DNA of 64,000 nucleotides, from contig BCIO01000003.1 in the NCBI GenBank assembly GCA_001599975.1, positions 3,032,677 through 3,096,676 of the forward strand, written 5' to 3'. The translations under genes were made by a program, and so were the position numbers. Every line of letters starts with the position of its first letter. The first letter of the stretch is position 1. Origin of the DNA: Cystobasidiopsis lactophilus. Taxonomy: Eukaryota > Basidiomycota > Agaricostilbomycetes > Agaricostilbales > Chionosphaeraceae. Positions 43,175-54,322 of this stretch are shown in pieces. The notes under the pieces are model-generated. The model worked only from the letters and a program-made list of their open reading frames with translations. It did not search any database and had not been told where the DNA came from.

Positions 43175-45850
43175 CATGAGTACCGCGCCCGCGCCCTGTC
43201 CCTTCCGTAGCCCGAGGGGTCGTAGTGCCTATCAGCGTCTCGTCCCACGACCGATCCTGCAAGGCTTGAATGAGACCCAGGCCAAAATGCGAGAAAGACA
43301 AGAAAGGCTCACCCCTGCTAGCGCCCAAGCCAGCGCCAGCGTCATATCGCCTCGCCTCCACAATGTCCGCTCGGCCACCTGCGCCCAAACCTTCGCCATG
43401 CGACCAGCCGGCGGCCTCCAGCATGCGGCGCCCTCGGTTGTCCTCTGCGATGCCATCCCTATTCGGTTGCACGGGCGGAGGCGGCCGGTCGTCTCTTGGT
43501 CTCTTGCGGTTGCTGTTGGGAGAAGAGGATTCAAGGACGGGCTGGTCGGGCTGACCGAGTGCGACTCGCCGCTCCGCTGCCCGGTCTCGGTACTGCGGTG
43601 CGGGGTCGGAAGAGGCAACGGGCACGGGAGCAGCGACGGCGGCCAAGGCAGCCTTGCGGGAGACGGCCAGCCGCTTCTTTTCGTCGTCGGCCAGGTTGGT
43701 CTTGTGCAAGTCGGACAATTGGTTGTGGCGGACTAGGGTCTCCATGGCCTTGAACTGGCGCGCGCAGAGCAGGCATTGGAATTTGGAGGCGTCGGCGTAA
43801 GGCAGGTCGTCGACGTCTTGAGCTACCCCACTGTACGAGGCTCCAAGTTGGGCAGGCTGCTAAAACAAAGTCCCCGAAACGAGAAGGCCCGTCTGTTAGA
43901 TCGAAGTGTCATTTGTCAAGTTGGATCAGAGGCAACTGTACGCGAGACGCTGCTTCGGCAGGAGCAGGGGCAGCAGCAGTAGCAGCAGCAGCAGCAGGGG
44001 CAGCGGATGTGTCTTGCTTCTGTTTGTTCCAGTGGTCGATCTTGGCCGACGTCTTTTTGTGTTCGGGGAAAAAAACCACAGTGTAAGTTTGAAACCGGCC
44101 AAGCTAGCAGCAAAAAAGAGCCTAATGAAAACGGAAGTGTCATGAACCTTTTTGGCAGCAATCGAATCTCCAGCGACTTTGGGCAGCGAGGCGGCAGCAT
44201 CTGGGTTCCTGTTTGAGAAAACACGGGAGTCAACAATCACTTCATGCGGGATCCTTTTGTGGGCTTCTCGGCTCCAAACAACTTGTCTCCGTGTGGCAGT
44301 CGAGGATCACAAAAGGTTTCAAAAAGGGGGGTGTCGTACTTGGTAGCTTTGGTCTTTTCGGAATCCTTGAGCTCCTTCTCCAGCGAGTTCAGAAAGGCAA
44401 CGTCTTCGTCCGGTGTCGCGTTGGACGCGCCGCCGTCCTTGTTCGTGTTGGGCTCAAAGCGCTTGACAGTTGGGGACTCCTTGATGGAAAGCATGGCATT
44501 CGAGTCCCAGTAGATGAGGTCCTTGCCGGATTGGTAGCTGACGAAGGAGACGGCGGACGGCGCATATGTGGGTCGGAAAGCGTCTCTGTGGGCATAGGTC
44601 ACGCCGATGATGGAGGGGCCGATGCGGAAGCCTCTAGGGTTGACTTCGGGCGAGTTGATCAGTCGCAGGCCCTCGGTGGCGTGCTGTGGGATTGGATCTC
44701 GAAAAAGCTCACAGAGCTGGAGATAAGACAGCTACCCACCTTGATGTCGAAGAACTCGACAAAGGCAAAGTTGAAGCTGGCAGACGAGTGGCGGTCCTTG
44801 ACGAGCATGACGCGCTGCAGGCCCGAGTCCTGGACGTTCCTTTGGCGGAACATCTCGGTCAGCACGTTGAAGATCTCCGTCTCGGTGGTGAGCGAGTCGA
44901 GGTTGCGGAAGAGCACGGTCCGGCTGGGGCTGTTGCCAATGTCCCGCGTGCCGTCGCTCACGGGCGCCGGGGCGTCTGTTCACGGCATCGACACTCAGAT
45001 CTCAAATGAGAACCAAGAGTGGCGGCCACGCACCTCCTCCAGGGCCGTCTCCAGGTCGTCGGTGAGGACCGGGTGGCATTTTATCGGTATTGCTATAGTC
45101 AATCTGTGCTCGCAATTCGAACTCGATTCCTTTACGAGAGAGAGTAGAGGGAAGCGCTACGCACCTTCAGTCTGGTATTGTCGTAGCCATTATCGGCACC
45201 ATCCGGTTCGTGCCAGAGCACCGAGGGGAAGTTGGGCTCGACAAAGGCCCTGGCGTGCTCGGTGGACACAAAGCGGGCAAAGCCAAAGCGGCGGCTCAGG
45301 CCGGTCTCCTTGTCGTAGATGATGGTGGCCGAGTCGACGGCGGCGCCCATGCGGGTCAAGAAGTTGGTCAGGGCGGCCTCGTCGACGTGCGGGGGCAGGC
45401 CGAGGAAGATGACGGACTGGGAGACGGCGGAGATGGGCTTCTCGCCCCTGATCACGCCGCTCCTGCTGTGCTCGGGCCGCGAGTCGCGCATCTCTCTGTG
45501 GTGCGGAGGGGGCGGTGGCTGCTGCTGGTAGCGGTCCATGGGCGGGCCCCTGTCCATTGGCGGCGGCGGGCCAGAGCGATAGTCGGGCTCGTAGCCCCGG
45601 TGGTCGTAGCCCCCGTAGCCAGCGGAGGGCGGCGGCGGCGGGTAGCGGTCGTAGTCGTAAGGCCTGGATGGGCCACCTCCGTAGGGCATTGGCGGCGGCG
45701 GAGCGTCGTAGCGGTCCTGATTTCGAGGCTGGGTCAATTTTCTGCGAGGGCTTCAAAGGGGCTTCGCACATAGGGCCTGGGAGGAGGTCCGCGGTAGTCT
45801 CTCGGCGGCGGGGGCGGCTCCCTGTACGGGTCCCTGTCGTATCGCTGCAT
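43175..45850 (-). CDS. RBM5/10-like RNA-binding protein (RRM, C2H2, G-patch)
   Basis: Probable spliceosome-associated RNA-binding protein. ATG at 45848-45850 (MQRYDRDPYREPPPPPRDYR) begins a Pro/Tyr/Arg-rich region. RRM 1 shows SVIFLGLPPHVDEAALTNFL and RRFGFARFVS; RRM 2 shows RTVLFRNLDSLTTETEIFNV and NFAFVEFFD. A middle region includes FRPTYAPSAVSFVSY and then poly-Ala. A C2H2 finger KFQCLLCARQFKAMETLVRH with H further on comes next, then the G-patch RRMLEAAGWSHGEGLGAGG and AGLGASRG. The last intron (GTGAGC...GCAG near 43305-43255) joins G to SVVGRDADRHYDPSGYGRDR and ends ARARYS, stop at 43175-43177. Domain order matches RBM5/RBM10; the OCRE repeat is not clear. Human members control exon inclusion, and the many micro-scale exons nearby make such a factor of interest. 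Confidence 0.85.
43962..44017. repeat. CAG/GCA trinucleotide run
   Basis: A short, imperfect CAG-type repeat on the plus strand inside the RBM-like coding region. On the coding strand it encodes an Ala-rich run with Pro and Thr interruptions. Likely length-variable between strains. Confidence 0.8.
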
Positions 45851-46573
45851 TGCTATAGCTTGGCGGTCGGGAACAGAAAAGCGAAGAAGTCGTTTGGCTC
45901 GCACAGGTCGTCCCCTCGCCGCCACTGGTCCTCCTCACTTTTGCTGCCTGTTTGGGCTCTCGTGCATTGTTTTGATGTGGTCATACTATGCTCGGAGGTA
46001 ACTTGATCCTTAAAGTCTGGGATTGGTTGCGCTCTTTTGGCCATCGCGCTGTGCTTCTGCCTCTTTTTGGGCTCGTGCTTGCTCTCTGCATATCGTTCCT
46101 TTCCGGGTGCGAAGATGTGCATTGCGAGAATCTAAAATCGCGCGATGAACTTAAAGGCCTGACTTGGCTCTCATTTGGCTGCAAGACGCCTTCGCCACCA
46201 GTCGCCGCCTCCGAGGCTCAACTAAACGCCATGACCACCTCCACTTACCCTGATGCTTTGCCTGTCCTCGTCTCTCCTTCTCAGTCTCGTCCTCTGACGG
46301 AGCTGGGCCCATTCAAGGGCCAATGATAACGTATCGTTCGCTGCCCACCGCGGTTTCCGCAACTTTCGCTCGACGGTGCCCTTTCCAGCGAAGATTGTAA
46401 CATGATGTTGAGAGTGCTGTATATACATTATTTCATATGCTCGTGAGGGGTTCTAGGTAGGTACATGATATTTTGCCTTGAAGCCTTTGCTCAAAGTGAT
46501 CCTATGCACCAGCGTCAACCGCGGCTCAGTCTGATAAAGTCACCACTAGCTTACATTGGTTGAGATTCAATGT
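45851..46573. other. intergenic, RBM-like promoter
   Basis: About 720 bases. A plus-strand frame at 45988-46326 has an ATG and a hydrophobic segment (AVLLPLFGLVLALCISFLSG), but it overlaps the likely promoter of the RBM-like gene and I recognise no family, so I do not call it a gene. Confidence 0.4.
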
Positions 46574-46789
46574 CTAGTTATCGACGGAGACGGGGTTGCA
46601 GACGGCAATGCCAGCGCAGAGACCGGTGAGGAGGCCATCCAGAGCGTCGACGTTGACGTTCGGGTCGACGTTCACTGGTGCGTTGACATCGATAAGGCCT
46701 CGTGCGTCGACATCAGCGGGCATGGGTGCTGCGACGACGGTGAGGGCCAGAAGCGCGAGGGAGCCGAGGGTGATGCGAAGGTTGAACAT
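46574..46789 (-). CDS. 71-residue secreted peptide with VD/VN-rich region
   Basis: Complete single-exon frame. ATG at 46787-46789 gives a signal peptide MFNLRITLGSLALLALTVVA, probably cut near APMPADVDARG. The mature part is acidic and alternates Val with Asp/Asn (around DVNAPVNVDPNVNVD), then LLTGLCAGIAVCNPVSVDN with two Cys six positions apart that may form a disulphide. Stop TAG at 46574-46576. Small secreted proteins with this plan are common in basidiomycetes but I cannot name a family. It is too short and too Cys-poor for a hydrophobin (eight Cys). Confidence 0.6.
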   Translation of the reverse strand: MFNLRITLGSLALLALTVVAAPMPADVDARGLIDVNAPVNVDPNVNVDALDGLLTGLCAGIAVCNPVSVDN

Positions 46790-47409
46790 GGTCTGCGGTG
46801 AGCGCCATTCGTTGATCAGCTTCGAAGTCTCTTATCTAACTTCACAGCAGGTTTACTCACAAACAGGCGGAATGGATACTGCTTGGTAAGATGGAAAGAG
46901 CCAGGCAAGAGGTATTTTCAATCGGACGAAGGAGGGAGCGGGTTTTTTGAGTTGGGGATGGAGCAACCCTTGTAATGCGTCTCCATTTCCCTTGGGGAGC
47001 TAAGTAAAGTCAGAAAGCGCTAAGGACAGGTAATGAGGTCACTGGCATAACTGTCCGGTACATGAGGGCTGGTGCCGACCACCGCCGCGTGGGTCGCGCC
47101 AATTCCATTTCACATGCAAGCATGGCAATGGCCCCATCCTGGCCGGCTGCGAGCGCCCCCGGGCTCCAAGCTGAGGCGTGTCAAAGTTTGGCTCTGGTAG
47201 CCTTGGATCAAGCCACAATGATGTCTAGCGTCCATAGCCTACTCGGCCGTTTTCCGAGAGTCGCGACATTTTTAAAGCGCAGGCGGCGAGACGGGCAATT
47301 TGGGAGGTATGGACAAGATGCGAGTGCAGTGCAGGGATTTGGTTCATTCTATGTACATTCGATGGTGCTCTAAGTTCTATTGACATGATTGGGGCGTGGG
47401 AGAGGGCAT
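46790..47409. other. intergenic region
   Basis: Between the small secreted peptide start and the elongase stop. It holds the peptide gene promoter. No coding signal with motifs is seen. Confidence 0.45.
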
Positions 47410-48682
47410 TTAAGAAAGAGTCGGGCTGGACTGAGGAGGGAAGCCGGCGGCTTCGAGCTTGCTGGGGGCGTTGGGGGAGCGCTTCTTCTGGCTGTAGGTC
47501 TGCTTGTAGAAGGCCTGATGGTGCAAGCAGAAGATGAGTTTGTGAAACGGGCTTGCGGGTCAAAGAGCTCACAATGAAAAGGAAGAGGTAGCTGGTGAGC
47601 AAAGCGCAGCCAAAGACCGCAGCTCCTTCGGTGCCGGCGCAAGTACCGCAATACGGCAGAGTCGAAGGTGCGTAGCGGGAAGCAAAGAGGGTGTAGGAAG
47701 CAAAGTACTGCAGAGGTGCATGTGAGCCAAGTGGCCAAGCTTTGATCTCGAAAATGTCACTCACGACGACGACCAGATCAATGACGAACTGGGTGATTTG
47801 CAGGCTCGTCAAGTACTTCTTCCACCAGACAGACCAGCCGGCAGCTAGGAAGTCGCGGATCAGTTGGGCCAGGCGAGTAACCGGACGAATAACGCACCAG
47901 TGGCAAAATAGTAGTAATACATCGATACGTGAACGCCAAGGTTCAAAACAATGGGAACTGGGAAGCAGAGGGAAGATGAGTTTGGTCAACACGCGAAAGA
48001 AGAGGAGAAGGAGCTCACCCCAAGAGACGGTGGTCGCGCCTTGAAGCTGCGCATAGCAGAGCAGGGCGGTGTTGGCGTGGTGGAAGACGTGCAGGAACTT
48101 GAGCGGCTTCTTCTTGGCGACCAAGAACAGAGTGTCAGCGAGCCTGTTCCAAAGTCAGTCGATGACGGGCTAAAATCAAGACGAAGTCGCTCACTCCCAG
48201 TACTTGAAGTAGTAGTTGATGATGTAGAACTGCTCGAGGCGAGGGGTCCAGGACGACTTGTTGCAGATGGCAGCGAAGAAGCCGCCGGACAGAAGCAGAG
48301 GGACGAGCTGCAGGCAAGACTTAAAACTTGGACAAAGCTTGCGAGCACCATGAAACCTACCTCTTCGATCATGCATGCAAGGAGCAGTCCAGATCCAACG
48401 GAGAGGAGGGCGTTGTGGACCATGAAGAGTGCCTTGAGTTCTATAAAAATACGCAAGGTCTTCAAACACCGTCAGCAGTGTGAAGCGAAGGGGCCTACGA
48501 TATGCTTTGCGACTCTTCATGGCATGCTGGCCAGTAAAGATGACCGCAAGGTAGATGGCCAGGGACAGGAAGACGTCAAAGTTGGTCGAAAGAGGGGAGA
48601 CGCCAGGAGCCCATTTCGAGAAGGCCTGAGAGGGAGTTGGCACTTTGGTGAGCGTGGAGTAGATAGGGCTGGTGAACCGCAT
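47410..48682 (-). CDS. ELO: fatty acid elongase, ELO family
   Basis: Membrane condensing enzyme of the ER that lengthens acyl-CoA with malonyl-CoA, giving very long chain fatty acids for sphingolipids and membranes. ATG at 48680-48682 (MRFTSPIYSTLTKVPTPSQA). After a first membrane segment VFLSLAIYLAVIFTG the family blocks follow: ELKALFMVHNALLSVGSG, FYIINYYFKYWELADTLFLV, KKKPLKFLHVFHHANTALL (the histidine box H-x-x-H-H as HVFHH), and VSMYYYYFATG-type motif. Then WKKYLTSLQITQFVIDLVVV and a C-terminal exon AFYKQTYSQKKRSPNAPSKL with a Lys-rich end before TAA at 47410-47412. The Lys-rich tail suits ER retention. Which chain length it makes (Elo1, 2 or 3 role) is not readable here. Confidence 0.9.
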
Positions 48683-49475
48683 TGCTGAGAAGACTAAGAG
48701 GATGGGTGGTAGGTAGAGAAGAGAAAGAGAAGGTGACTTTAAAAAGCCACAATTGGGCTGCACATCATTAGCTGGCTTCGACGCGCGTGGGCCATACGTC
48801 TAATGCCAGGTCGTCCGAGGTCCAGACTGCTCGTTGTGCGCGTGAAAACGCTGGCCATGATGCATAGTCGTAACACTATCGGTAGCAGGGCGGCAAGCAG
48901 CGAGGTCGGGCGTAAGACATTTCGGGGGCAACCCTCTTCCCAGCCACTGACGCTAAGGGTCGGACAGGTCTTGCCGGCTCGGTTTGACCCTACGATTCGT
49001 CATAATCAGCTGAAGTTTAACTAGGCCAAATCCCAATACTGCGCTGGGCCAAGGGACAAGAGCAACGGAGTTTTCGAGCGCCGCTTGGCATGAGTCGCGC
49101 TTTTCATCAGGTCACTGCGCGTCGGTCGCTGTCGAGGCATCCTCGACAAGTCCCAAGTCCTGAGCAATGTCATAGAGTCGTCGATGCGCTCCAGGAGGCG
49201 AAGGAGCCAGAGGGGAAGCCCCCGCTCATCGAAAGACGTGCTGAGCCTGGTGCCGGCGGGGATTTCACATGCAAAATCAGTTAAGCTTTTCGCATCGAAC
49301 ATTCGTATTGGACAGTCGTATTGGACATTGTGAGTGAAGGAGATGATCTATATACAAAGGTGGAGCTTGGTTCTATTGTGCAGTTCTAAGTTGAGGCGCT
49401 CCGTCGTCGAGAAGGGCAAGCTGCACGACTGCATCAGTCGGCGGTCCCTCCACAGCATGAGAAAGGCACTCACAA
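48683..49475. other. intergenic region
   Basis: Promoter of the elongase and 3' region of the hydroxylase gene. Frames at 48803-49024 and 49021-49302 lack recognisable features. Confidence 0.45.
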
Positions 49476-51090
49476 TCACAGCCAGCGTGTAATAGCGTCT
49501 TTGGACTCTTCGCGGGGTTGCAGGGTCCCGAAGAGCATGTCCCAGAACCTGGATGCCAAAGCCAAAATCAAACGAGCTTTCTTGTTCGTTTCTCGACGCT
49601 AACGGACCTAGTTTGCTTGCCATATTGACGTCCCGATTTGCCGTATCTGTGATGCTAAAGAGGGTTTAGGCCAAAACAAAGTCGTGTGGCCGAGCCGACT
49701 CACAAGATCGTGATCTTCGATAGTGAGCTCGGCACCGAAGGGCAGGCAAGCCAGCCACGTGTTGGGGTTGGCAGCATGAATTCTGACTCCGCTGTGCCCC
49801 ATTGTCCTAGGCAAAACGAGTCAGATAAGGCGCAAGAGAGAAGCAACGGAAGCCCACTCGATGTGCGCCAGCCACAGGGCGAGAACAAAGTGCTCATGGA
49901 ACGAACTACACTCATCTATGAGCAGATGCTCGAACTTGAGGTAAAGATATACTCACAGCGGCACCACATAGGTCGCCAAGCCGGGGATGACGATGATCTC
50001 GCAAAAGTGCTGGATGTGTCCGGCCAGGATGGCATGCGCCATAGTGGGAGATCGAGCGGTGTGATGCTCGGAGTGGATGAACCAAAGGAAGTCGAATTCG
50101 TGGGACGCTCGATGGTAGGCATAGAAAAAGTAGCTGTGGTGATTTGAGGTGAGTTGCATGCCCCCCACTTTGAAGAAGCCACTCACTCCATGACCAAGAA
50201 CCAAAGTTGCCAGCGAATGATGTAGGTCCACGAAAAGTTGTCGATGGGTGCAACCTTGGGGTCGAATTGGTAGTAGACCATCGAGCCGATGCGCCACAGG
50301 AAGTAGATCACGATCCCGCTCTGGAAGTCACATCAGAATAACATCCAAGCAGATGCGAGTTTACTCACAGCCATGCTTTCGGAGTGTCGGTCTGGGATCA
50401 TGTCGCGGCCTCGGACGTCCTGGTTGAAGAGGCCGTACTTCTTGCCCAGCTTGTTGAAGCGCCATGAGGAGAGTTGAAAGAACAAAGCTGCATCGAGGCC
50501 GTCAGATCATTGAAACCGAGAGCAAATGAAGAGCCAAGCGGACTGAGAGTGATAAAATAGGCAAAGCCGGCGAACAACGGTGACCACTGAATGCCATACA
50601 TGAAGCAGAGCTGCTGGATTGCGGGGGTCAACAGGGTTGGCGGGAGGAGAAAGGCTGGGTCCCTCCAGAGGGGAATTGAAGCTGTGAGTCGATTTGTTGG
50701 GGTGAGCCGCAGCAATAGAAGTGCAAAGTAAAGCGCAACGTACGAACTGGGCCTCGCTGGTAGTCCTCCTTCACGATGTAGTGTGACTCGTCCATGAGGA
50801 CCGAGCTCAGAATCTTCTGGGCCCAAGAGCGCTGGAAATCAAGAGTGAGCCAGTGGCTTTCGCGGCCGAGCGTTGAGGCGACACACCTCCCAGAACGTCT
50901 TCAAGTGCAGGGTAGACGGCAGTCTCCATTCTCTGGCTTGTGTAGTGGTACGAGGGGACTTCAGGACCGCAGCGTCGACAATTTCATCAGCGGACGAAGT
51001 CGAGGAAGCATCATCGTTGTCGGATTGGCTCGACTGGTTGACAAACGGGAAAGCCGCTCCAGCAATGGGCCACTGAGGTGAGATCGACAT
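49476..51090 (-). CDS. fatty acid hydroxylase/sterol desaturase family protein
   Basis: Di-iron membrane oxygenase of the ERG3/ERG25/Scs7 superfamily, expected in the ER. ATG at 51088-51090 (MSISPQWPIAGAAFPF). A soluble N-terminus with an acidic Ser stretch precedes membrane parts. Histidine clusters: YAYHRASHEFDFLWFIHSEH with HH next, HEHFVLALWLAHIEW, and DHDLHHRYG, where the join DL|HHRYG uses an intron GTGAGT...TTTAG near 49704-49653. A further intron leads to FWDMLFGTLQPREESK and the end DAITRWL, stop TGA at 49476-49478. The HxxHH-type ligands are all present, so it should be active. C-4 sterol oxidase, C-5 desaturase and fatty acid hydroxylase roles are all possible. I lean to a C-4 sterol oxidase-like role but with low weight. 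Confidence 0.8.
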
Positions 51091-51434
51091 GGTGTATTGG
51101 TGGTGAGATGCAAGGAGGACAAAAAAAGACCTTTGAAGTCATCGGTCATCCGGGCCGCCTCAGGCTCCAAGCCTACCAAGGGTCGACACGCTTCCCCGGA
51201 TTTTGGTACAGTCGCGCGACGTCGTAGGAGAATCTGGCACATGTACTGCTAAAGTGTCGGCCCAGCGAGCAGACTGAATCAGGGTAGCGTGCAAGAAAAG
51301 CCCAGGCTAAGTGATGCCATTGACATCGACTTGGTCTCGGATCAGGACGGTTGGGGAGCCTTTTTAGGCTAGGGCAATCACCGGAACTCCCAGAATCGAT
51401 CAAGTTGTCTTCTACCGACACCACAACAAGCAAA
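51091..51434. promoter_or_regulatory. divergent intergenic region, hydroxylase and MFS genes
   Basis: About 340 bases between divergent starts of the hydroxylase gene (-) and the MFS transporter (+). No motif stands out. Confidence 0.45.
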
Positions 51435-53817
51435 ATGAGCATCCTCAAGAAGGCAGTCTTGATGGATTCGTCGAGCGCGGAAAAGCAGGAGGCCGGCGGA
51501 TTTGACGGACTCGGGACATCCGACAGGCCTTATTTGGTCAGGTTCGACGGAGGTGGTTAGTCGGCCCTCTTCAAGCGTTCGAGCTGTGCATGTACTAAGA
51601 CAGAGCAGATCCGGCAAACCCGCAGAACTTTTCGCCGGCCAAGAAATGGCTGATGTGGGTGGCAAAATCTCAAGATTGGGAAGAAGCGGCTGAAGACGAG
51701 CATTTGCAGATTGGTGGCTGTTGCCTCGTGTTCCTTCTGTGTGGCATTCTCCAGTTCTTTGTATGTGGGAGGTGTACCCGGAATCATGGCGACTTTCGAC
51801 AAGGTGAGGATTCATGCATTTCGCATGACAATTTGCGATTTCTCATTTGGTGCCCTGGCAGAGTGAGACTGTGGTCTTGATTGGGCTCAGTGTGTTTGTT
51901 GGTGGATTTGGGACAGGCCGTGAGTGTGGTTGGGTAAACTTAGGATGACACTGACTCGTTGAATTCAGCCATGCTTTGGGCGCCGCTATCCGAGCATGTT
52001 GGAAGGCGGCCAGTCTTTCTAGCAACTTGGATTCCGTTCTGTCTGCTTCAAATAGGAGGCGCTCTGGCAAAGAACATAGGTGCGTGCCCCCAGCTTGGCT
52101 TATTCTCTCTCTGAATTTGCCACGACAGAAACCGTGATCATCTGCCGCTTGCTAGCGGGGACGATCGGTTCCTCCCCGTTAACAAACTCAGCAGGAGTCA
52201 TTGCCGATATGTTCTCTCCCGCGGAACGCGGGGCACCAATGGCCCTTTATGCCCTGATGCCTTTTCGTGAGTTCCTATCATCTGTTGGCACTGAGCCGAA
52301 TCCCAAAGCTCATCCTTGTCACTATAACAGTCGGTCCCGTCTTGGTAAGACGAATAATCTCCATGACAAAGCGATTGCTCAACCGTTGTTCGAACAGGGC
52401 CCCGTTTGTGGCGGCTTCATTGGCCAGCAGAGCAACTCATCTTGGCGGTGGCTCTTTGGTGTCACAGGGTGCGTTCTACGCTAAACTTTAGGCATATTCT
52501 CATGCCTGCTTTGTGAACAGAATCTACGCCTTTGTTTGCTTGTGCTGCTGCGTCACCGTTCCCGAAACCCACAGCCCGACTATCCTTCGCCGACGAGCAC
52601 AAGCTCTGGAAACCTCTACCGGCAAGGTTTATAAACCTGATTTGGATATGTCCGCCGTTCAAGTGCCATTCCGGACGGTCATCGCCCGGCCTTTCGCCCT
52701 GCTCTTCGGCGACCTCATCTGCTTTCTCTTCGCGCTATATGCCTCCTTAATTTATGGCGTCCTCTACCTACTTTTTGGTGCCTATCCTGTTATCTACGAG
52801 TTCGAGAGAGGCTGGACTCCGGGTCAAGCCGGACTCCCCTTCCTTGCGATTGGCCTGGGCATGCTACTAGGTGAGCACGATGGGCTATCTTGTCACCATT
52901 CTGACCGACCGCCTTGCTCTTCAGGCATCGTGGTGACCTTCTTTGATGGCGCCATCTACCTCAAGAAGTTGAAAGCCAACGGTGGCTCGCTTCCTCCGGA
53001 GCAACGCTTGCGCATCTGTTGCATTGGGGGGATCGTATGTCGATGTCTTGCTCTCCTTGTGTTTCTGTTTAATGTGATTCGGCGACAGCTCCTTCCAATT
53101 TCCTTGGCCTGGATGGCGGCTGGCGCAAAAGCTTCAGTGCACTGGATTGTTCCAACTCTGGCAGGGATTCCTTTTGGGGCTGGTGTCCTTCTAGGTGCGT
53201 CTTACAACCAAACAAGCCAATTGAGGTGCTGATGACTGGCACAGTCTTCTTGGGCGGCACATCTTACCTGGTCGACTGCTTCACTGCCGTCAGCGCGTCA
53301 TGCATGGCTGCCAACTCTCTCATGCGATCAAGCTTGTGCGTGGCCTTTATTTTCGTTTCGCCTGTTTTCTGTGCTGATAATCAGGTCTGCTGCTGGTCTC
53401 ACAGTGCTGCTGCTTTCCGTGAGTTTGTTTTCTTAGGCCCACTCTCGCGCGGCACTCAGCAGAAAATGACCCACAGCGCTCTTCACTCTGGCTCTCTTTC
53501 GACGTCTCGGTGCACCTTGGGCACTCGGCATGCTCTCACTGATCTGCTTGGCTTGCGCGCCTGTGCCGTTCGGCTTCTACTTCTTCGGCGAGCGAGTACG
53601 CTCGCGCTCGGCCTATGCTTCCCGGTCTTTCCCAGGCACGCAAGCACGCGGTGCAGAAGGAGAAAGGCCTGCCTCTCAAGCGGATTTGCTCAACAACAAC
53701 TCACAAGAAACTCTGGTCATCTCTCTTCGTAGCCCTTCGCGTTTCTCGGGGCTGTCTTTCGTCGGGTCCGATCAGATGTATATCCATTGTACGAGCAAGG
53801 CTCTTGAGCGCTCATAG
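51435..53817 (+). CDS. MFS transporter, DHA1 (polyamine/drug exporter-like)
   Basis: Twelve-span proton antiporter of the major facilitator superfamily, probably in the plasma membrane. ATG at 51435 (MSILKKAVLMDSSSAEKQEA). A cytosolic N-terminus has the fungal DHA1 lead FDGGDPANPQNFSPAKKW. The first span, LVAVASCSFCVAFSSSLYV, leads through a short exon VVLIGLSVFVGGFGTG to motif A, APLSEHVGRRPVFL. Next come ETVIICRLLAGTIGSSPL and a GP-rich motif C-like GPVCGGFIG. The second half includes YGVLYLLFGAYPVIYEFERG and WMAAGAKASVHWIVPTLAG. It ends in a Ser/Arg-rich tail with stop TAG at 53815-53817; the last 60 residues are low complexity, so an earlier end is possible. Members export polyamines, azoles and mycotoxins; the substrate is unknown. 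Confidence 0.85.
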
Positions 53818-54322
53818 GCGCCTTTTTGTAATGTCCCAAGTGTATTTAATATTGGCCACCATTTCACATGCCAACCAGAACTCGCCGCCGGTCCGTTTGG
53901 CTCGGCTCACCCAAAAGTTTCCCTCTCTCGCCTCGGCGGCCACCAGTGAATTATGCACGCTTTCTAACCAGGTCCTGCTCACGCAATGACGCCAGAGAAG
54001 GACGAGGACGGCACCCGGCGACGATCAAAAAAGTTCTGGCCCGAAGGGCCAAACGTGGCTCCAGGCATTAGTTAGTGCGTGTCTCCGATACTATCAACGT
54101 CGGATGGCTAAATCGCTTTGGGGTCGTCTCAAGAGAACTGCGTGAAATATAGGAGCTCCCTGTCAGCGGTCGAAAGTGAAGTCAATGTGGCATCATGAGC
54201 GATTTAGACGACCCCTGGTCGGGGGCCGCCTAGCGTCATGCAAAGTGCCCAGCTAATGCCAATGGCATGTGAAGAGGATGTTCTCTTGCTTCCGTACTTG
54301 TTCTGCTTCGTCCTATTCAACC
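53818..54322. other. intergenic region
   Basis: Between the MFS transporter and the alpha/beta hydrolase, same direction. No gene is supported. A pyrimidine-rich leader lies just before the hydrolase start. Confidence 0.45.

Noticed and set aside
45190-45773. Overlapping long frames on both strands in the RBM-like N-terminus
   Set aside because: By-products of the Pro/Arg-rich GC-biased coding region; only the RRM-bearing frame is supported.
45988-46326. 112-codon plus-strand frame with a hydrophobic segment
   Set aside because: Lies in the likely promoter of the RBM-like gene, has no known domain and no supporting context.
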